Source of the DNA: Promethearchaeati archaeon | Lineage (GTDB): Archaea; Asgardarchaeota; Heimdallarchaeia; Heimdallarchaeales; Heimdallarchaeaceae | NCBI GenBank assembly: GCA_013166775.1 | Contig: JABLTJ010000007.1 | Span: forward strand, 124,001 to 188,000 | Direction of reading: 5' to 3' | Length of the DNA: 64,000 nt | Part shown: positions 26,947 to 36,542 of the stretch, piece by piece | How the letters are laid out: every line of letters starts with the position of its first letter | Numbering within the stretch: position 1 is the first letter of the stretch | Position numbers and translations under genes: made by a program | Notes under the pieces: generated by a model | What the model saw: the letters and a program-made list of their open reading frames with translations, nothing else | What the model was told of the DNA's origin: nothing | Database searches by the model: none

Positions 26947-27516
26947 TTATTCTAAAGATATCTTTGGTTCAAATGATTTATACAAACTAAAAGGAAGTCC
27001 CATGAATATAAGTTTTTTAGACATTTCCCCCCAGTCAATGCTTCCTGTATCAATTATACTTACAGTAGTTTTTTGAGTAGCAAAAGGTATCGATGATGAT
27101 ACATAACAGCAGCTTAAAGCAGTACCAAATTTCCTTAGAAAACTATCAAAAAACTTTACAACACGATACTTCGTCATGAGTCTTGTAATGAATTTAACCA
27201 TTGGTTTGTTGCTTATTAGTCTTGATGCGAATAACCAATTTATGAATCTTGTACTTCTTAGTTGGCGTTTTATTTTTTGCTTCTCTTTTTTAGTCAAAGC
27301 ATCTTCAGGTGTGAATAGATAAACTGCAGAAAATTCAGGTTGTTTGATGTAATTTTTGTCGAAATTTTCTATCCCTATTAGTCATCGCAAAATGATTTTA
27401 CACCAGGATTCTTAATAGTATCGAAATTTTCGGGTAATTCATCTTCTTTCAAGAATTTTACTCCCACAATTCTTTCAAATTCTAAACTTTGTTTTGTGAA
27501 CTCATAAATCAAACAC
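26947..27516 (-). pseudogene. Frameshifted DUF169-family gene
   Basis: Reading on the minus strand, a frame from about 27516 has LEFERIVGVKFLKEDELPE and then NPGVKSFCDD before a TAA. This matches the N-terminus of DUF169 proteins (a pattern like VAVKF, later RFC). A second frame resumes at once with IENFDKNYIKQPEFSAVYLF. It runs to 26947 with SCCYVSSSIPFATQKTTVSI and MGLPFSLYKSF, the DUF169 C-terminal pattern. The two parts are one frame apart, and the usual central Cys-rich segment is missing. The 116-residue C-terminal frame is therefore a fragment rather than a complete gene. The family is assigned by pattern, and the normal function is uncertain. Confidence 0.55.
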
Positions 27517-27675
27517 CATAATTACAGTAAATTAAGCAAAAAAATGGTTTTTTTGTAAGAATTTAAAGGTATCGTAAAATTTAGAAACTTAACCAAATAC
27601 TTAACATTCTCAATTTTGATAAAAATTCAGTTATTCTTCAGTAAATCTAATAAGGAGTAAATCTGGTAACATTTA

Positions 27676-28839
27676 ATGACTTATCTAGCAGATAGATTGG
27701 AGCATTTTCAAGAATCAGTAATCAGAGAAATGACAAGAAAAGCAATGGAAAATGATGCGATAAATCTTTCACAAGGTATGCCAGATTTTTCTCCTCCAGA
27801 TGAACTAACTCAGAGAATTACAGAAGCTCTAAAGGAAGAAGAACATCAATACACTGTGACATATGGCAATTTTGAATTAAGAGAAAAAATATCTGAAAAG
27901 CTTGCTTCTTTTAATCGTATCACTGCAGATCCAGAAAATGAAATAACTGTAACATGTGGTGCAAGTGAAGCAATTGCAAGCAGTATTCTTGCTTTAACAA
28001 ATCCAAGTGATGAAGTCTTAATACTTGAACCTTGGTATGAGAACTATGTACCTATCACTCTGTTATCACAAGGAAAACCAATTTTTGTTAGTTTACTATC
28101 AGACAATTTTAGCTTGAATGAGGAAGCTATCAAAGAGGAAATTACAGATAAAACAAAAATGATCATTATCAATACACCACATAATCCAACAGGTAAAGTA
28201 TTTTCATCTACAGAGCTCAACCTAATTTCAGATATCTGTCAGGATCAAGACTTGATTGCACTTACAGATGAAATTTATGAATACATAATATATGATGATG
28301 AGAAACACATCAGTCTTGGAAGTATCAGTGGAATGGAAGATAGAACAATCACAGTTTCGGGATTCAGCAAAACATTCTCAATTACAGGATGGAGATTAGG
28401 ATATGTTGCAGCTGAAAAGGAATTAATGGCTGGTGTTCGCAAAGTGCACGACTATCTTACAGTATGTGCTCCATCAATTCTCCAGAAGGCTGTAATGGAA
28501 TCTTTCAAACTCCAACAGACATATTTTGATAATTTGAAGGAAAGGTACAATACAAATAGAAATTTTCTTCTTAAAGAGCTGAAAGAACTTGGTTTCAATT
28601 CATTTAAACCTTCAGGGGCTTACTACCTTTTTGTAGATATTTCTTCCTTTGGTTTGAAAGATAAAGAGTTTGCAGATTTTCTTGTAAATAACAAAGGAGT
28701 AGCTATTGTTCCAGGTACCAGTTTTTATCAAAGAAGAGAAAATCAACCTAATCAAGGAGAGATATACGTAAGATTTTCTTATTCACAAAAGCTAGATACT
28801 TTAAGGGAAGCTATTAAGAGAATTAAAGATAGATTATAA
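27676..28839 (+). CDS. PLP-dependent aminotransferase, class I/II
   Basis: This is a fold-type I aminotransferase of 387 residues. The PLP lysine is in SGFSKTFSITGWRLGY. NTPHNPTGKVF and TDEIYEYIIYD are the conserved cofactor-binding segments, and YVRFSYS carries the substrate-carboxylate Arg. It resembles aspartate/aromatic aminotransferases of the AspC/KAT type. The donor and acceptor cannot be fixed from sequence. ATG at 27676 follows a region of TATA-like sequence (AAATACTTAAC near 27594). The HgdB-like pair follows 63 bases downstream on the same strand. Confidence 0.88.
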   Translation: MTYLADRLEHFQESVIREMTRKAMENDAINLSQGMPDFSPPDELTQRITEALKEEEHQYTVTYGNFELREKISEKLASFNRITADPENEITVTCGASEAIASSILALTNPSDEVLILEPWYENYVPITLLSQGKPIFVSLLSDNFSLNEEAIKEEITDKTKMIIINTPHNPTGKVFSSTELNLISDICQDQDLIALTDEIYEYIIYDDEKHISLGSISGMEDRTITVSGFSKTFSITGWRLGYVAAEKELMAGVRKVHDYLTVCAPSILQKAVMESFKLQQTYFDNLKERYNTNRNFLLKELKELGFNSFKPSGAYYLFVDISSFGLKDKEFADFLVNNKGVAIVPGTSFYQRRENQPNQGEIYVRFSYSQKLDTLREAIKRIKDRL

Positions 28840-28902
28840 GAGATATAAAAAGGGAATCTTTTAATAAAAGCAAAAATTATTACATTGTTTGAGAGTATTT
28901 GA

Positions 28903-29943
28903 ATGAAAAAAAGAGTAGGATTTCCTAATGCTCTATTATTTTACAAATTCTCTATTCTGTGGACTACTTTTTTTCAAGAACTGGGTGCAGAGATAGTTAT
29001 TTCTCCAAAGACAAACAAAATAATCAAAGATTTAGGAGTTAAATTCGCTCCTGATGAGGATTGCTACTCAACTAAACTATATTTTGGGCACACTTTATAT
29101 TTGAAAGACAAAGTAGATTTTCTATTCATTCCACGAATAGGAAGTGATCATGAGGTTAATGTAGGATGTCCTAAATTCATTGCATTAGCTGAAGTACTTA
29201 AATCGATGTTCCCCGATCTTCCAAAAATAATTATGCCATTTTTCTCAATGGCTAAAAAAAACCATGGAAGATTCAAAATCCTTAGAATTATTTTTTCAAT
29301 AGGATTTAGATTCACTCTTAATCCTTTTAGAATTTTAATCGCAGGAAAAAGAGCTTTTGATGCTCAATCTAAATACGATGAGGAGCTGAAATTTTCTGAA
29401 GAAGAATTACATAAGTGGGAAAATTCAAAAATTTTTCTGCAAAATTTATCAATTCAAGAACAAAGAAAAACACCTTTGAGAATAGCTCTAGTAGGACATC
29501 CATATGTAATCAATGACGATTTTTCATCAGTAAATATCAAAAACTTGCTTCTATCTAGAGGTATAGATATAATAACTCCAGATCAAATGCCCAAAGCTCT
29601 AATCGAAAATCAAATGGAAAAATTGGACTATAATATGTATTTCAATTATGCAAGAGAAATTCTTGGAACTACAATGCATTTTATCGAAAATAATTCTATA
29701 GATGGTATTCTTCAGCTTATTATTTTCAGTTGTGGTCCTGATTCCCTAATTGGGGAAATGTCTGCGCGATATTCCTCAAGAAAACCTGGAACACCTTTAT
29801 TGCAATTAGTTTTAGATGAATTATCATCAGAGACAGGAGTTTTAACTAGAATTGAAGCATTTCTTGATATGATAGAAAGAAAAAATGAATTTAGGAGGAA
29901 TGAGGAAAATTGCCATTTACATTCCCTCATTTTGGATCATTAA
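28903..29943 (+). CDS. HgdB/DUF2229-like iron-sulfur protein, first of a pair
   Basis: This 346-residue protein is related to the 2-hydroxyacyl-CoA dehydratase component/DUF2229 (activase-associated) family. It opens with KKRVGFPNALLFYKFSILW and has the Cys-containing segments DEDCYSTKLYFGH, VGCPKF and IIFSCGPD, likely Fe-S ligands. The end, LVLDELSSETGVLTRIEAF, is the family signature and recurs in the next gene. The gene overlaps its partner by 34 bases, so the two are translationally coupled. No BadF/HgdC ATPase activator is in the window. The reaction is unknown. Confidence 0.75.
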   Translation: MKKRVGFPNALLFYKFSILWTTFFQELGAEIVISPKTNKIIKDLGVKFAPDEDCYSTKLYFGHTLYLKDKVDFLFIPRIGSDHEVNVGCPKFIALAEVLKSMFPDLPKIIMPFFSMAKKNHGRFKILRIIFSIGFRFTLNPFRILIAGKRAFDAQSKYDEELKFSEEELHKWENSKIFLQNLSIQEQRKTPLRIALVGHPYVINDDFSSVNIKNLLLSRGIDIITPDQMPKALIENQMEKLDYNMYFNYAREILGTTMHFIENNSIDGILQLIIFSCGPDSLIGEMSARYSSRKPGTPLLQLVLDELSSETGVLTRIEAFLDMIERKNEFRRNEENCHLHSLILDH

Positions 29944-30986
29944 CTCACGTCTTTGAGGTTGTTATGAGAGAGGTTGGAAAAAATGACCTCCTCTTACCTA
30001 AGAAACCTAATAGAAGAACAGCTGAATTAGGAGCAAGATATTCTCCTGAATTTATATGTACTCCTTTTAAATTAACACTTGGTACATATATAGAAATGCT
30101 AGAAGAAGGTGCAGATGAATTAGGTAGTGGAAGCTGTCATTCTTGGTGTAGATTTGGTTATTATTGGCCTGTTCAGAAACTTATCCTTGAAGATCTTGGA
30201 TATGATTTCAAATTCATTTGTTTAGATTATCTAAGACCATATATTCTTCTCAGAACTTTGCAAAAAGAAATAGGAAATGGATGTAGTTTACAACGAGCTA
30301 TAAGAGCAGTTAGAATTGGCTGGATAAAAAATAGACTTACAGATCTGGTTGACGATTTGCTCTATAAATATAGAGTAATAGAGACTGAAAAAGGATTATC
30401 AGAAAAAATGGCTGAGACAGCTTTTAAAATTATTGTTGAAACAAAAAGATTACGAGATATAAAAAAACTAAGAAAGCAATTACCAGAATTTTTCAAGAAA
30501 AACATCGATGTTCAGAAGAGGGATAATCTGATAAAGGTAGGTATTTGTGGAGAGCTGTATGTAGTTTACGAAGCAGCTTTAAACTTAGATATTCATAAGA
30601 AATTGAATGAATTGGGGATAGTGGTTAAGAACACAGTCTCTTTACGTAGTTACTTAGATATGGGTCTTAAACTGAATCCATTTGTAAAATCACCTTATAA
30701 AACAGCAATCAAAGCTGCTAAGCCATATATTGAAAACAAGTGTGGAGGAGAAACATTGGAAAATGTTGGAGACATTGTTCTTTGTAAAAAACATGGTAGA
30801 GATGGAATGGTACATTTGTATCCATTTACGTGTATGCCTGAAATAATAACAAGAAGTTTTATACCGCAGATTAGTCAAGAATATAATTTACCCGTTCTAT
30901 CTCTTGTTCTGGATGAGCATACAGGGGAAGCTGGATTTTCTACCCGAATTGAAGCTTTTGCAGATATGCTAATAAGAAGAAAATGA
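29910..30986 (+). CDS. HgdB/DUF2229-like iron-sulfur protein, second of a pair
   Basis: This is the homologous partner of the preceding protein, 358 residues. The start is TTG at 29910, shown by the in-frame stop nine bases before it and a purine-rich AGGAGGAATGAGGA just upstream. Family segments are PFTFPHFGSLTHVFEVVMRE, the Cys block FICTPFKLTLG, SCHSWCRFGYYWPVQ, FTCMPEI and SLVLDEHTGEAGFSTRIEAF. The two subunits probably form a heterodimer holding an Fe-S cluster. In archaea such pairs usually lie beside an ATP-driven electron activator, which is absent here. The function remains open. Confidence 0.75.
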   Translation: MPFTFPHFGSLTHVFEVVMREVGKNDLLLPKKPNRRTAELGARYSPEFICTPFKLTLGTYIEMLEEGADELGSGSCHSWCRFGYYWPVQKLILEDLGYDFKFICLDYLRPYILLRTLQKEIGNGCSLQRAIRAVRIGWIKNRLTDLVDDLLYKYRVIETEKGLSEKMAETAFKIIVETKRLRDIKKLRKQLPEFFKKNIDVQKRDNLIKVGICGELYVVYEAALNLDIHKKLNELGIVVKNTVSLRSYLDMGLKLNPFVKSPYKTAIKAAKPYIENKCGGETLENVGDIVLCKKHGRDGMVHLYPFTCMPEIITRSFIPQISQEYNLPVLSLVLDEHTGEAGFSTRIEAFADMLIRRK

Positions 30987-31000
30987 AAATAAAAAATGAA

Positions 31001-31020
31001 AAGAGGTAATATTATCTCTT
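31001..31020. terminator. Palindromic terminator between convergent genes
   Basis: AAGAGGTAATATTATCTCTT is a 20-base palindrome with one mismatch, lying between the HgdB-like pair and the convergent surface-protein gene and covering the latter's stop. It is AT-rich and followed by pyrimidine-rich bases on the plus strand. It probably serves both directions. Confidence 0.4.
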
Positions 31021-32388
31021 CTTTCTATAAATTGGTATAGCTATAAGTAAAGCAATGAATGCTATGAAAGCTCTGTATCCTGGTAAAGACCATGTAGGAT
31101 CATCTGAATTTTCAGTATTTTCTGTGAAATCAGTATTTATTTCACCATACTCATTAACGCTTGATTCATCTTCGTTTAGTGTTAATTGGAATTCTCCAAA
31201 ATTAGGTATTTCGTAATCGACTGTTAGAGCAATACCACTGACTATGTTTATTGCTATATCTACATCCATAATCACATAATTTTCATGCTCATCTCGCCAT
31301 TCACTGTATTCGATGTGCATATGTAAATTCATGTAATCTCCGCTGTAACTAATAGTTACATCACTTATACCTTCATCCATTACATCTCTAACATAATGAA
31401 TAGCCTCTGTAGTAAAGTAAGTTCCATTGTAAGCTGTAATTCCAAGTGGATTAACCATTGATTGGAATATTATCATTCCACCTCTGTTGAAATCTTCCCA
31501 AGGTTGAAGTTCGTTTTTGAAGTACATTTCCCAGAATGTAAGTTCAGGACCATAATAATCTGGTGGATTTGTTGGAAGGTCTGCTACGAATTTTAGTTTG
31601 AAAATATCTCCAAGAGATGCATTATGCCCACCAATTTCCATATAATTTGCAGGATCATAAAGATTGAACATTGTAAATTCCCAAGAGAGAATTATTCCTG
31701 AAACCAAACTAGAATACCAATCAAATGTATTTACTATAGTTACGCCATAATCATCGATAGATGATTCCCAAATATTCAGTTCTGCTGTAAAGTATTTTAG
31801 ATTATCAAGAATGTAGATTTCTTTGACGATTCCTGTGTCATTGTTAACTGTTATTGTAACTTCATCAAGGTAGCTAGAGTAAATTGAAGTTTTAATATAA
31901 TCTCCTTGGTCGATTGTAACTGCTGAAGTAATATTCACATCCTCTGAAGCTCTGTAGTCTAAGAATTCTTCAATTGTATATGGAAGACTATCAATTCTAA
32001 ATACTTCTGGTAAAATTAGGAATTGTAAAGCAAAATTAGGTTCTTCATGAGTTATATTCTTAAAAGGTACCTCGTCATAATCTACAAACAATTGAAGGAA
32101 ATTTGGAGGACCTCCTGCATTATAAACAGAGTCATAATCTGTTGGTATTGTATCATTTATTCTATATGAGACAGTGCTGCCTTCTCTTAATTCATGACCA
32201 CCCAGCGTAAAGTTATCTACTGATGGATTTACTAGATACATATCTGTAATTCTCCAAGAGATTTGAGTATCTATTGTTAAGCTTGAGTGCCACTGAAGTG
32301 TTAGAACTACTCCAGAAACAGATGTTAGTGAACTAGAAACCAACAGAGTTGATACTATAAGTATACTGTATAAAACTTTCTTTTTCAT
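31012..32388 (-). CDS. Secreted surface protein with duplicated domain and PGF-CTERM-like anchor
   Basis: This cell-surface protein starts at the ATG at 32388 (MKKKVLYS), which opens a normal signal peptide; an open stretch to 32457 adds non-signal residues. The mature part holds two copies of a beta-rich domain of about 190 residues. The first begins LTLQWHSSLTIDTQISWRIT and the second FDWYSSLVSGIILSWEFT. Both contain a GGH segment and later a long Ile/Val-rich block. The C-terminus has a Ser/Asn/Asp-rich linker and then WSLPGYRAFIAFIALLIAIP ending YRKKR. This is the tripartite motif-helix-basic form of archaeosortase-type (CTERM) sorting signals. Ligand and role are unknown. Confidence 0.75.
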   Translation of the reverse strand: MKKKVLYSILIVSTLLVSSSLTSVSGVVLTLQWHSSLTIDTQISWRITDMYLVNPSVDNFTLGGHELREGSTVSYRINDTIPTDYDSVYNAGGPPNFLQLFVDYDEVPFKNITHEEPNFALQFLILPEVFRIDSLPYTIEEFLDYRASEDVNITSAVTIDQGDYIKTSIYSSYLDEVTITVNNDTGIVKEIYILDNLKYFTAELNIWESSIDDYGVTIVNTFDWYSSLVSGIILSWEFTMFNLYDPANYMEIGGHNASLGDIFKLKFVADLPTNPPDYYGPELTFWEMYFKNELQPWEDFNRGGMIIFQSMVNPLGITAYNGTYFTTEAIHYVRDVMDEGISDVTISYSGDYMNLHMHIEYSEWRDEHENYVIMDVDIAINIVSGIALTVDYEIPNFGEFQLTLNEDESSVNEYGEINTDFTENTENSDDPTWSLPGYRAFIAFIALLIAIPIYRKKR

Positions 32389-32476
32389 AATTTTGAACCC
32401 CCTAAGGTTAAAGACAAATATGCGATTTTTATATAATAAATCTGTTGCTAAATGCAAGAACCATATCTGGTGAGAT

Positions 32477-33499
32477 TTAAGGGTTGTTTTTTGAATATTT
32501 ATCTTCCAAATCCTTAAAAATTTTCAAACTTTTCTCAGAGAAAATAGGCTTAACTTCCTTATCTCTTCTAGCTGCTTCGTTGTATAACTCAAAGAAAGAA
32601 AACGGATTTCCAACTTCTCTTATCAGTTTATCAACCAAAGCGTTTTTTATTATTAATCTAGTCAAATAATATCCTAATGGATGCCCAGATAATGGAACAA
32701 TTCTCTTTAGATCCTTACTTATATTCCGTTTTTCTTTAGCTTCATCTAATAATTCTTGGAGTTTATTATCTAATTTTCTTATTATATCTGGAGATTCTTT
32801 CATGGATTTCTTATAACGTTCAATATATTCTTCAGGAAAAGGTGTTTTGATATTTCCATAAATAAAATATTCCTTATCTATATGATCTGCTATTCCCTCT
32901 GAATGTATTTGATCAATGAGTTGAACTATATTTCTTTCTTCTTCTTCAACTTCTTCCTTATTATAGCAAAGAATTTGATTTCTAAGATGATGAAATAATT
33001 CATGGGATACAATGGAAACAAAAGATTCCATGCTTTCTGTGAAACTTGCATCAACGATTATGTTATCATAACCTCTTGCATCAGTATCAAAGATTACAAT
33101 AGAAATTACAGGTTCAATCTCAAATTCATAATCAGGTAGAAATGATGTCGCTCTGCTCTCAATTGTTCCAGCTAATTTTTTCCAATTTTCTTTAATCTTA
33201 GCTATATTTTCTTCATATTCTTTTCGTCGTTTTTTTACTGTTTGATAATACCGAAGATACCTTCCAATTGAAGATTCAAGTTCACTTTCAAGTCTATCCT
33301 TTAAAGAAGGATCAAAACTCAGTGTAAAAGCTTTAACAAAGAATTCTTTGCTATATTCCTTTGAAACCAAAGATTTGTAACCTTTTGTCCCAAAGAGCTT
33401 ATTCCATTCTTTTTCTGATACACTTTTGCCTTCCTCGAGCTTCTCCATTATTTCCATGAAACATTCATAACCAGATGTATCCAATATTAGTGAAAGCAT
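32477..33499 (-). CDS. Zinc metallopeptidase (HExxH), family not assigned
   Basis: This cytosolic putative peptidase has 340 residues and no signal peptide. The zinc motif HELFHH is at about residues 166-171 in SIVSHELFHHLRNQ. About 40 residues on, HSEGIADHID could give the third ligand (Glu), as in gluzincins. Before it lies a helical region with many Lys and Glu; a strand, IVIFDTDARGYDNIIVDASF, precedes the active site. Gluzincin-like folds of unknown substrate match this layout. It is in the same direction as the surface protein but separated by its own gap. Confidence 0.7.
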   Translation of the reverse strand: MLSLILDTSGYECFMEIMEKLEEGKSVSEKEWNKLFGTKGYKSLVSKEYSKEFFVKAFTLSFDPSLKDRLESELESSIGRYLRYYQTVKKRRKEYEENIAKIKENWKKLAGTIESRATSFLPDYEFEIEPVISIVIFDTDARGYDNIIVDASFTESMESFVSIVSHELFHHLRNQILCYNKEEVEEEERNIVQLIDQIHSEGIADHIDKEYFIYGNIKTPFPEEYIERYKKSMKESPDIIRKLDNKLQELLDEAKEKRNISKDLKRIVPLSGHPLGYYLTRLIIKNALVDKLIREVGNPFSFFELYNEAARRDKEVKPIFSEKSLKIFKDLEDKYSKNNP

Positions 33500-33538
33500 A
33501 GTAATCTCCTATTAGTATATCAATAGAACAAAAGAATA

Positions 33539-34639
33539 TTAATCTATCTTAATTTCCTTCGAAAACTGCTGAAATATGATTTCATACATCAATGTTGTAT
33601 ATTTTAGTAATTGACTGAAATGATAGATATTACTCTCAAAAAAGTTTTTGTATTTTTTCTTTTCATGTTTCTCTAAGGAAAGCTCTTCTAATTCAGATAG
33701 GAATTTAATCTTTAGAATATCTATAAGTTGGGAGAAGAAATGCTTAATTGTCTGAAATTTTAGAAAACCATAATTTTCTATTTTGATAAAAGGTTTATAG
33801 TATTTCTTTCTATCCTTAGCTCTCTTTATGATTTGAACTCTATTCAGTTTTACAAGAATAGATAGAACCTCAGAAACAGTTGACCTACTATAGCCTGTTA
33901 GTTCTATAATATGATCTTGAGTAGTAGGCAAATATTCCAAATAGAGTGATAAGAACACACTTATCAGATCTTTCCGTCCAGCATATGAACTAGTGAGATC
34001 TTGCATTGTAGTAAGAAATTCTTTCTTAATTTCCATGAATTTTGCATCAGAATATTTAGTTTTCGTACGTGTTCGACTTACAGAATCTTTTAATCTATTT
34101 CTATAACGATCAATGAAAACCTCAGATTTAAGATCATTGGAATTAAAATAATCTGCTAATTCATTCTTTGAATGTTCTATGAAAGTTTTGTAGTACTCTT
34201 GAGATAATAGCAAATATTCAAAGTAGTGTTTCACATGTACAATAGAAGCATTAGAAGGATCGAAAGCAACAAGTTTGTCAACTAAAATTTGCAGAAAATC
34301 AAAGTTAAAATTAGATATCTCAAAACTTGCTGTAAAGAATTTTTGAATATATTGCTCAAAACTTAGTGGACACTTATAGTATTTTTTTGAATTTGATGGC
34401 ATCTTTGTCTGTAAAACAGGATATTGGCTTTGTAAACCCATTAATTCATTTAGAGCTATTGAAACCTTGGATCTACTAAAACCGGTAATTTTCATGATTT
34501 GTTCTTGAGTTAGAGAATCTTGTTCCATTAGCAGAGTGAAAAGAACTCCCGTTTTATTAGGATCAAAACCTACTGTACTATAACTTTGAGTAACAAAATT
34601 TATGTAGTCTAATTTTAGTTGTTCCAAAGTCATAAACAT
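33539..34639 (-). CDS. Two-headed winged-helix regulator (tandem GbsR/MarR-like domains)
   Basis: This 366-residue probable transcription factor is made of two homologous halves. The first has LTQEQIMKITGFSRSKVSIA (about residues 40-60), and the second TTQDHIIELTGYSRSTVSEV (about 240-260). Each is followed by a wing with KKYYKC or KKYYKP and a helical dimerisation segment. The internal duplication gives a pseudo-dimer in one chain. It is divergent from an ABC-2 exporter operon, with about 150 bases between starts; control of that exporter is likely. The ligand is unknown. Confidence 0.75.
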   Translation of the reverse strand: MFMTLEQLKLDYINFVTQSYSTVGFDPNKTGVLFTLLMEQDSLTQEQIMKITGFSRSKVSIALNELMGLQSQYPVLQTKMPSNSKKYYKCPLSFEQYIQKFFTASFEISNFNFDFLQILVDKLVAFDPSNASIVHVKHYFEYLLLSQEYYKTFIEHSKNELADYFNSNDLKSEVFIDRYRNRLKDSVSRTRTKTKYSDAKFMEIKKEFLTTMQDLTSSYAGRKDLISVFLSLYLEYLPTTQDHIIELTGYSRSTVSEVLSILVKLNRVQIIKRAKDRKKYYKPFIKIENYGFLKFQTIKHFFSQLIDILKIKFLSELEELSLEKHEKKKYKNFFESNIYHFSQLLKYTTLMYEIIFQQFSKEIKID

Positions 34640-34746
34640 TCATCCATTTGCAATTCTTGTTAATTTTGTACTAATATAGCATGCACAATATCCAATATAA
34701 ATTTTTTGATTTTTCTGTATTTTTTGAATTTTCGGTTAATTTGAAA

Positions 34747-34758
34747 ATATTTATAAAT
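34747..34758 (+). promoter_or_regulatory. TATA box of the ABC-2 exporter operon
   Basis: ATATTTATAAAT lies about 30 bases before the ATG at 34789, with the purine-rich GAAA just before it as a possible BRE. It is a good archaeal promoter and would give a very short leader. The two-headed regulator gene is divergent from it, so the operator is expected in 34640-34790; no clear palindrome stands out there. Confidence 0.5.
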
Positions 34759-34788
34759 GTCTATTAAATTATCATCATACGAATACAA

Positions 34789-35718
34789 ATGTCAAACGAT
34801 GTTGTACTACAAGTAAGTAACTTAACCAAAATCTATGGTAAGAAGATAGATATTAAAATTAAAAAAGTAGGTAAAGAAATACTTGCTGTAAATAATGTAA
34901 GTTTTTCAGTAAAAAAAGGAGAAATTTTTGGATTCCTTGGACCTAACGGTGCAGGTAAAACAACAACAATGAGATCAATTTTGAATTATCTAAGAATCCA
35001 AGAAGGTTCGATTACCGTGTTTGGTCTTGATCATAACAAGGATTCTATAGAAATAAGAAAGAGACTTGGTTATATTCCTGGAGAACTGGGATTATATGAG
35101 GATTTTACTGGAGAAGAATTAGTAAAATATGTAGACAACTTTAGACCAATTAGTCAAGAATTCCTTAAGGAACTTAGAACTGTTTTTCGTGTAAGTTTTA
35201 CTCAAAAAATAAGATCGTTATCACATGGAAATAAACAACAAATTGGACTTATTCTTGCTTTAGCGTCTAAACCAGAGTTTCTGATTCTTGATGAACCAAG
35301 CATTGGTTTAGATCCACTGATGACTGCGAATTTTCACAAAATCTTGCGAAAGCTGAGAGAGGAAGGAATAACAATTTTCTTGAGTTCTCATGATCTATCT
35401 GAAGTTCAATCAATTTGTGATAGAGTGGGAATTATTAAGGAAGGGAAGATTATACTTATTGAGGAAATTGAAATTCTCAAGAGGAAATTTTTGCAGAATG
35501 TTAGAATTAAATTACCTTCTCCTCAAGCATTTGATGAAGAAGAAATAATGAAATTGGATTCAGTGATTTCTTGTGAAAGAGTAAATAACACAACACTTGT
35601 GTTAAAGGTGAAAGAAAATATTAGCGAGTTCCTCAATTGGATAAAAGACATAGATATCTTACGAATAACAATTGAGGATGCATCATTAGAAGAGATTTTC
35701 TTACATTATTATGAATAG
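34789..35718 (+). CDS. ABC-2 type exporter ATPase
   Basis: This is the ATP-binding subunit of an efflux-type ABC transporter, 309 residues. The Walker A motif is GPNGAGKTTTMR, Walker B FLILDEPSIGLDPL and the H-loop SSHDLSEV. The signature is diverged (LSHGNKQQIGLILALA, with LSHGN in place of LSGGQ), as is common in ABC-2 exporters. The C-terminal 90 residues after the domain resemble the accessory region of drug and antibiotic exporters. The permease begins 11 bases after its stop. The substrate is unknown. Confidence 0.88.
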   Translation: MSNDVVLQVSNLTKIYGKKIDIKIKKVGKEILAVNNVSFSVKKGEIFGFLGPNGAGKTTTMRSILNYLRIQEGSITVFGLDHNKDSIEIRKRLGYIPGELGLYEDFTGEELVKYVDNFRPISQEFLKELRTVFRVSFTQKIRSLSHGNKQQIGLILALASKPEFLILDEPSIGLDPLMTANFHKILRKLREEGITIFLSSHDLSEVQSICDRVGIIKEGKIILIEEIEILKRKFLQNVRIKLPSPQAFDEEEIMKLDSVISCERVNNTTLVLKVKENISEFLNWIKDIDILRITIEDASLEEIFLHYYE

Positions 35719-35729
35719 GAGGAAAGAAG

Positions 35730-36542
35730 ATGTTGAATGTATATTTCAAAGGACTAACAAAGAAATGGAAAAGCATTATCACACCAGCTCTAATAATAGG
35801 ATTGTATGTTATAATGATCGCTGGAATTTGGCCAGCTTTGAAGGACCAAGCAGAAGCATTCCAGTTTATACTTGATAATCCAATTTATCAATCTATTCTT
35901 GGTAATTTAGCAGGTTCCATGTTCACGACATGGGAAGGTGCTTTTTATCTCTATATTTTCGTTTGGCTAGAAATGGTTATAGTATTTATCACTATCTTCA
36001 CCCCTACACGTTTAGTTACTAATGAGATTGATAAAAAAACACTTGATGTAGCATTAAGCTATCCCATTCCCAGATGGCGATACTTACTTGAGAAATATAG
36101 TGTTTTTCTGACTTATAATCTCCTTTATCCTATTTTCATTTTGATAGCAGGTTATTTTGGAACCTTAGCTTTGAGACCTTTTGATCCAGCAGCTTCAATG
36201 AATTATACTCTTCTATTTGTTGCTTCCATCAGTGTCTGGTTGTATCTCTTTGCTTTGGGATCATTATCTATTCTCGTTAGTACAATCTTTTTAGATTCAC
36301 GTAAATCTTTAGCAGTAGCTGGATCGCTAATTGTTGGAATGTATTTACTTGTTAGAATTGGATCTGCAGCTGAATCGATAAATTTCCTTCAATATATTTC
36401 TATTTTTCATTATTTCAGTGCTGGAAATATAATGGAAAATGGAGGGTTTCTTGTAGGTGAATTCTTCATAGTTTTCGGATTTGGTCTTGTCTGTTTAATA
36501 GCAGCATTATGGATATTTCAGAAGAGAGAGTTAACTTACTAA
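35730..36542 (+). CDS. ABC-2 type exporter permease
   Basis: This 270-residue membrane protein has about six helices, as in ABC-2 permeases. The conserved soluble loop before the third helix, [20 protein letters not shown], interacts with the ATPase in this family. An AGGAGG-like sequence precedes its ATG (TAGGAGGAAAGAAGATG), and it is co-transcribed with the ATPase gene. Its stop overlaps that of the convergent thioredoxin-fold gene by four bases. Confidence 0.85.
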   Translation: MLNVYFKGLTKKWKSIITPALIIGLYVIMIAGIWPALKDQAEAFQFILDNPIYQSILGNLAGSMFTTWEGAFYLYIFVWLEMVIVFITIFTPTRLVTNEIDKKTLDVALSYPIPRWRYLLEKYSVFLTYNLLYPIFILIAGYFGTLALRPFDPAASMNYTLLFVASISVWLYLFALGSLSILVSTIFLDSRKSLAVAGSLIVGMYLLVRIGSAAESINFLQYISIFHYFSAGNIMENGGFLVGEFFIVFGFGLVCLIAALWIFQKRELTY

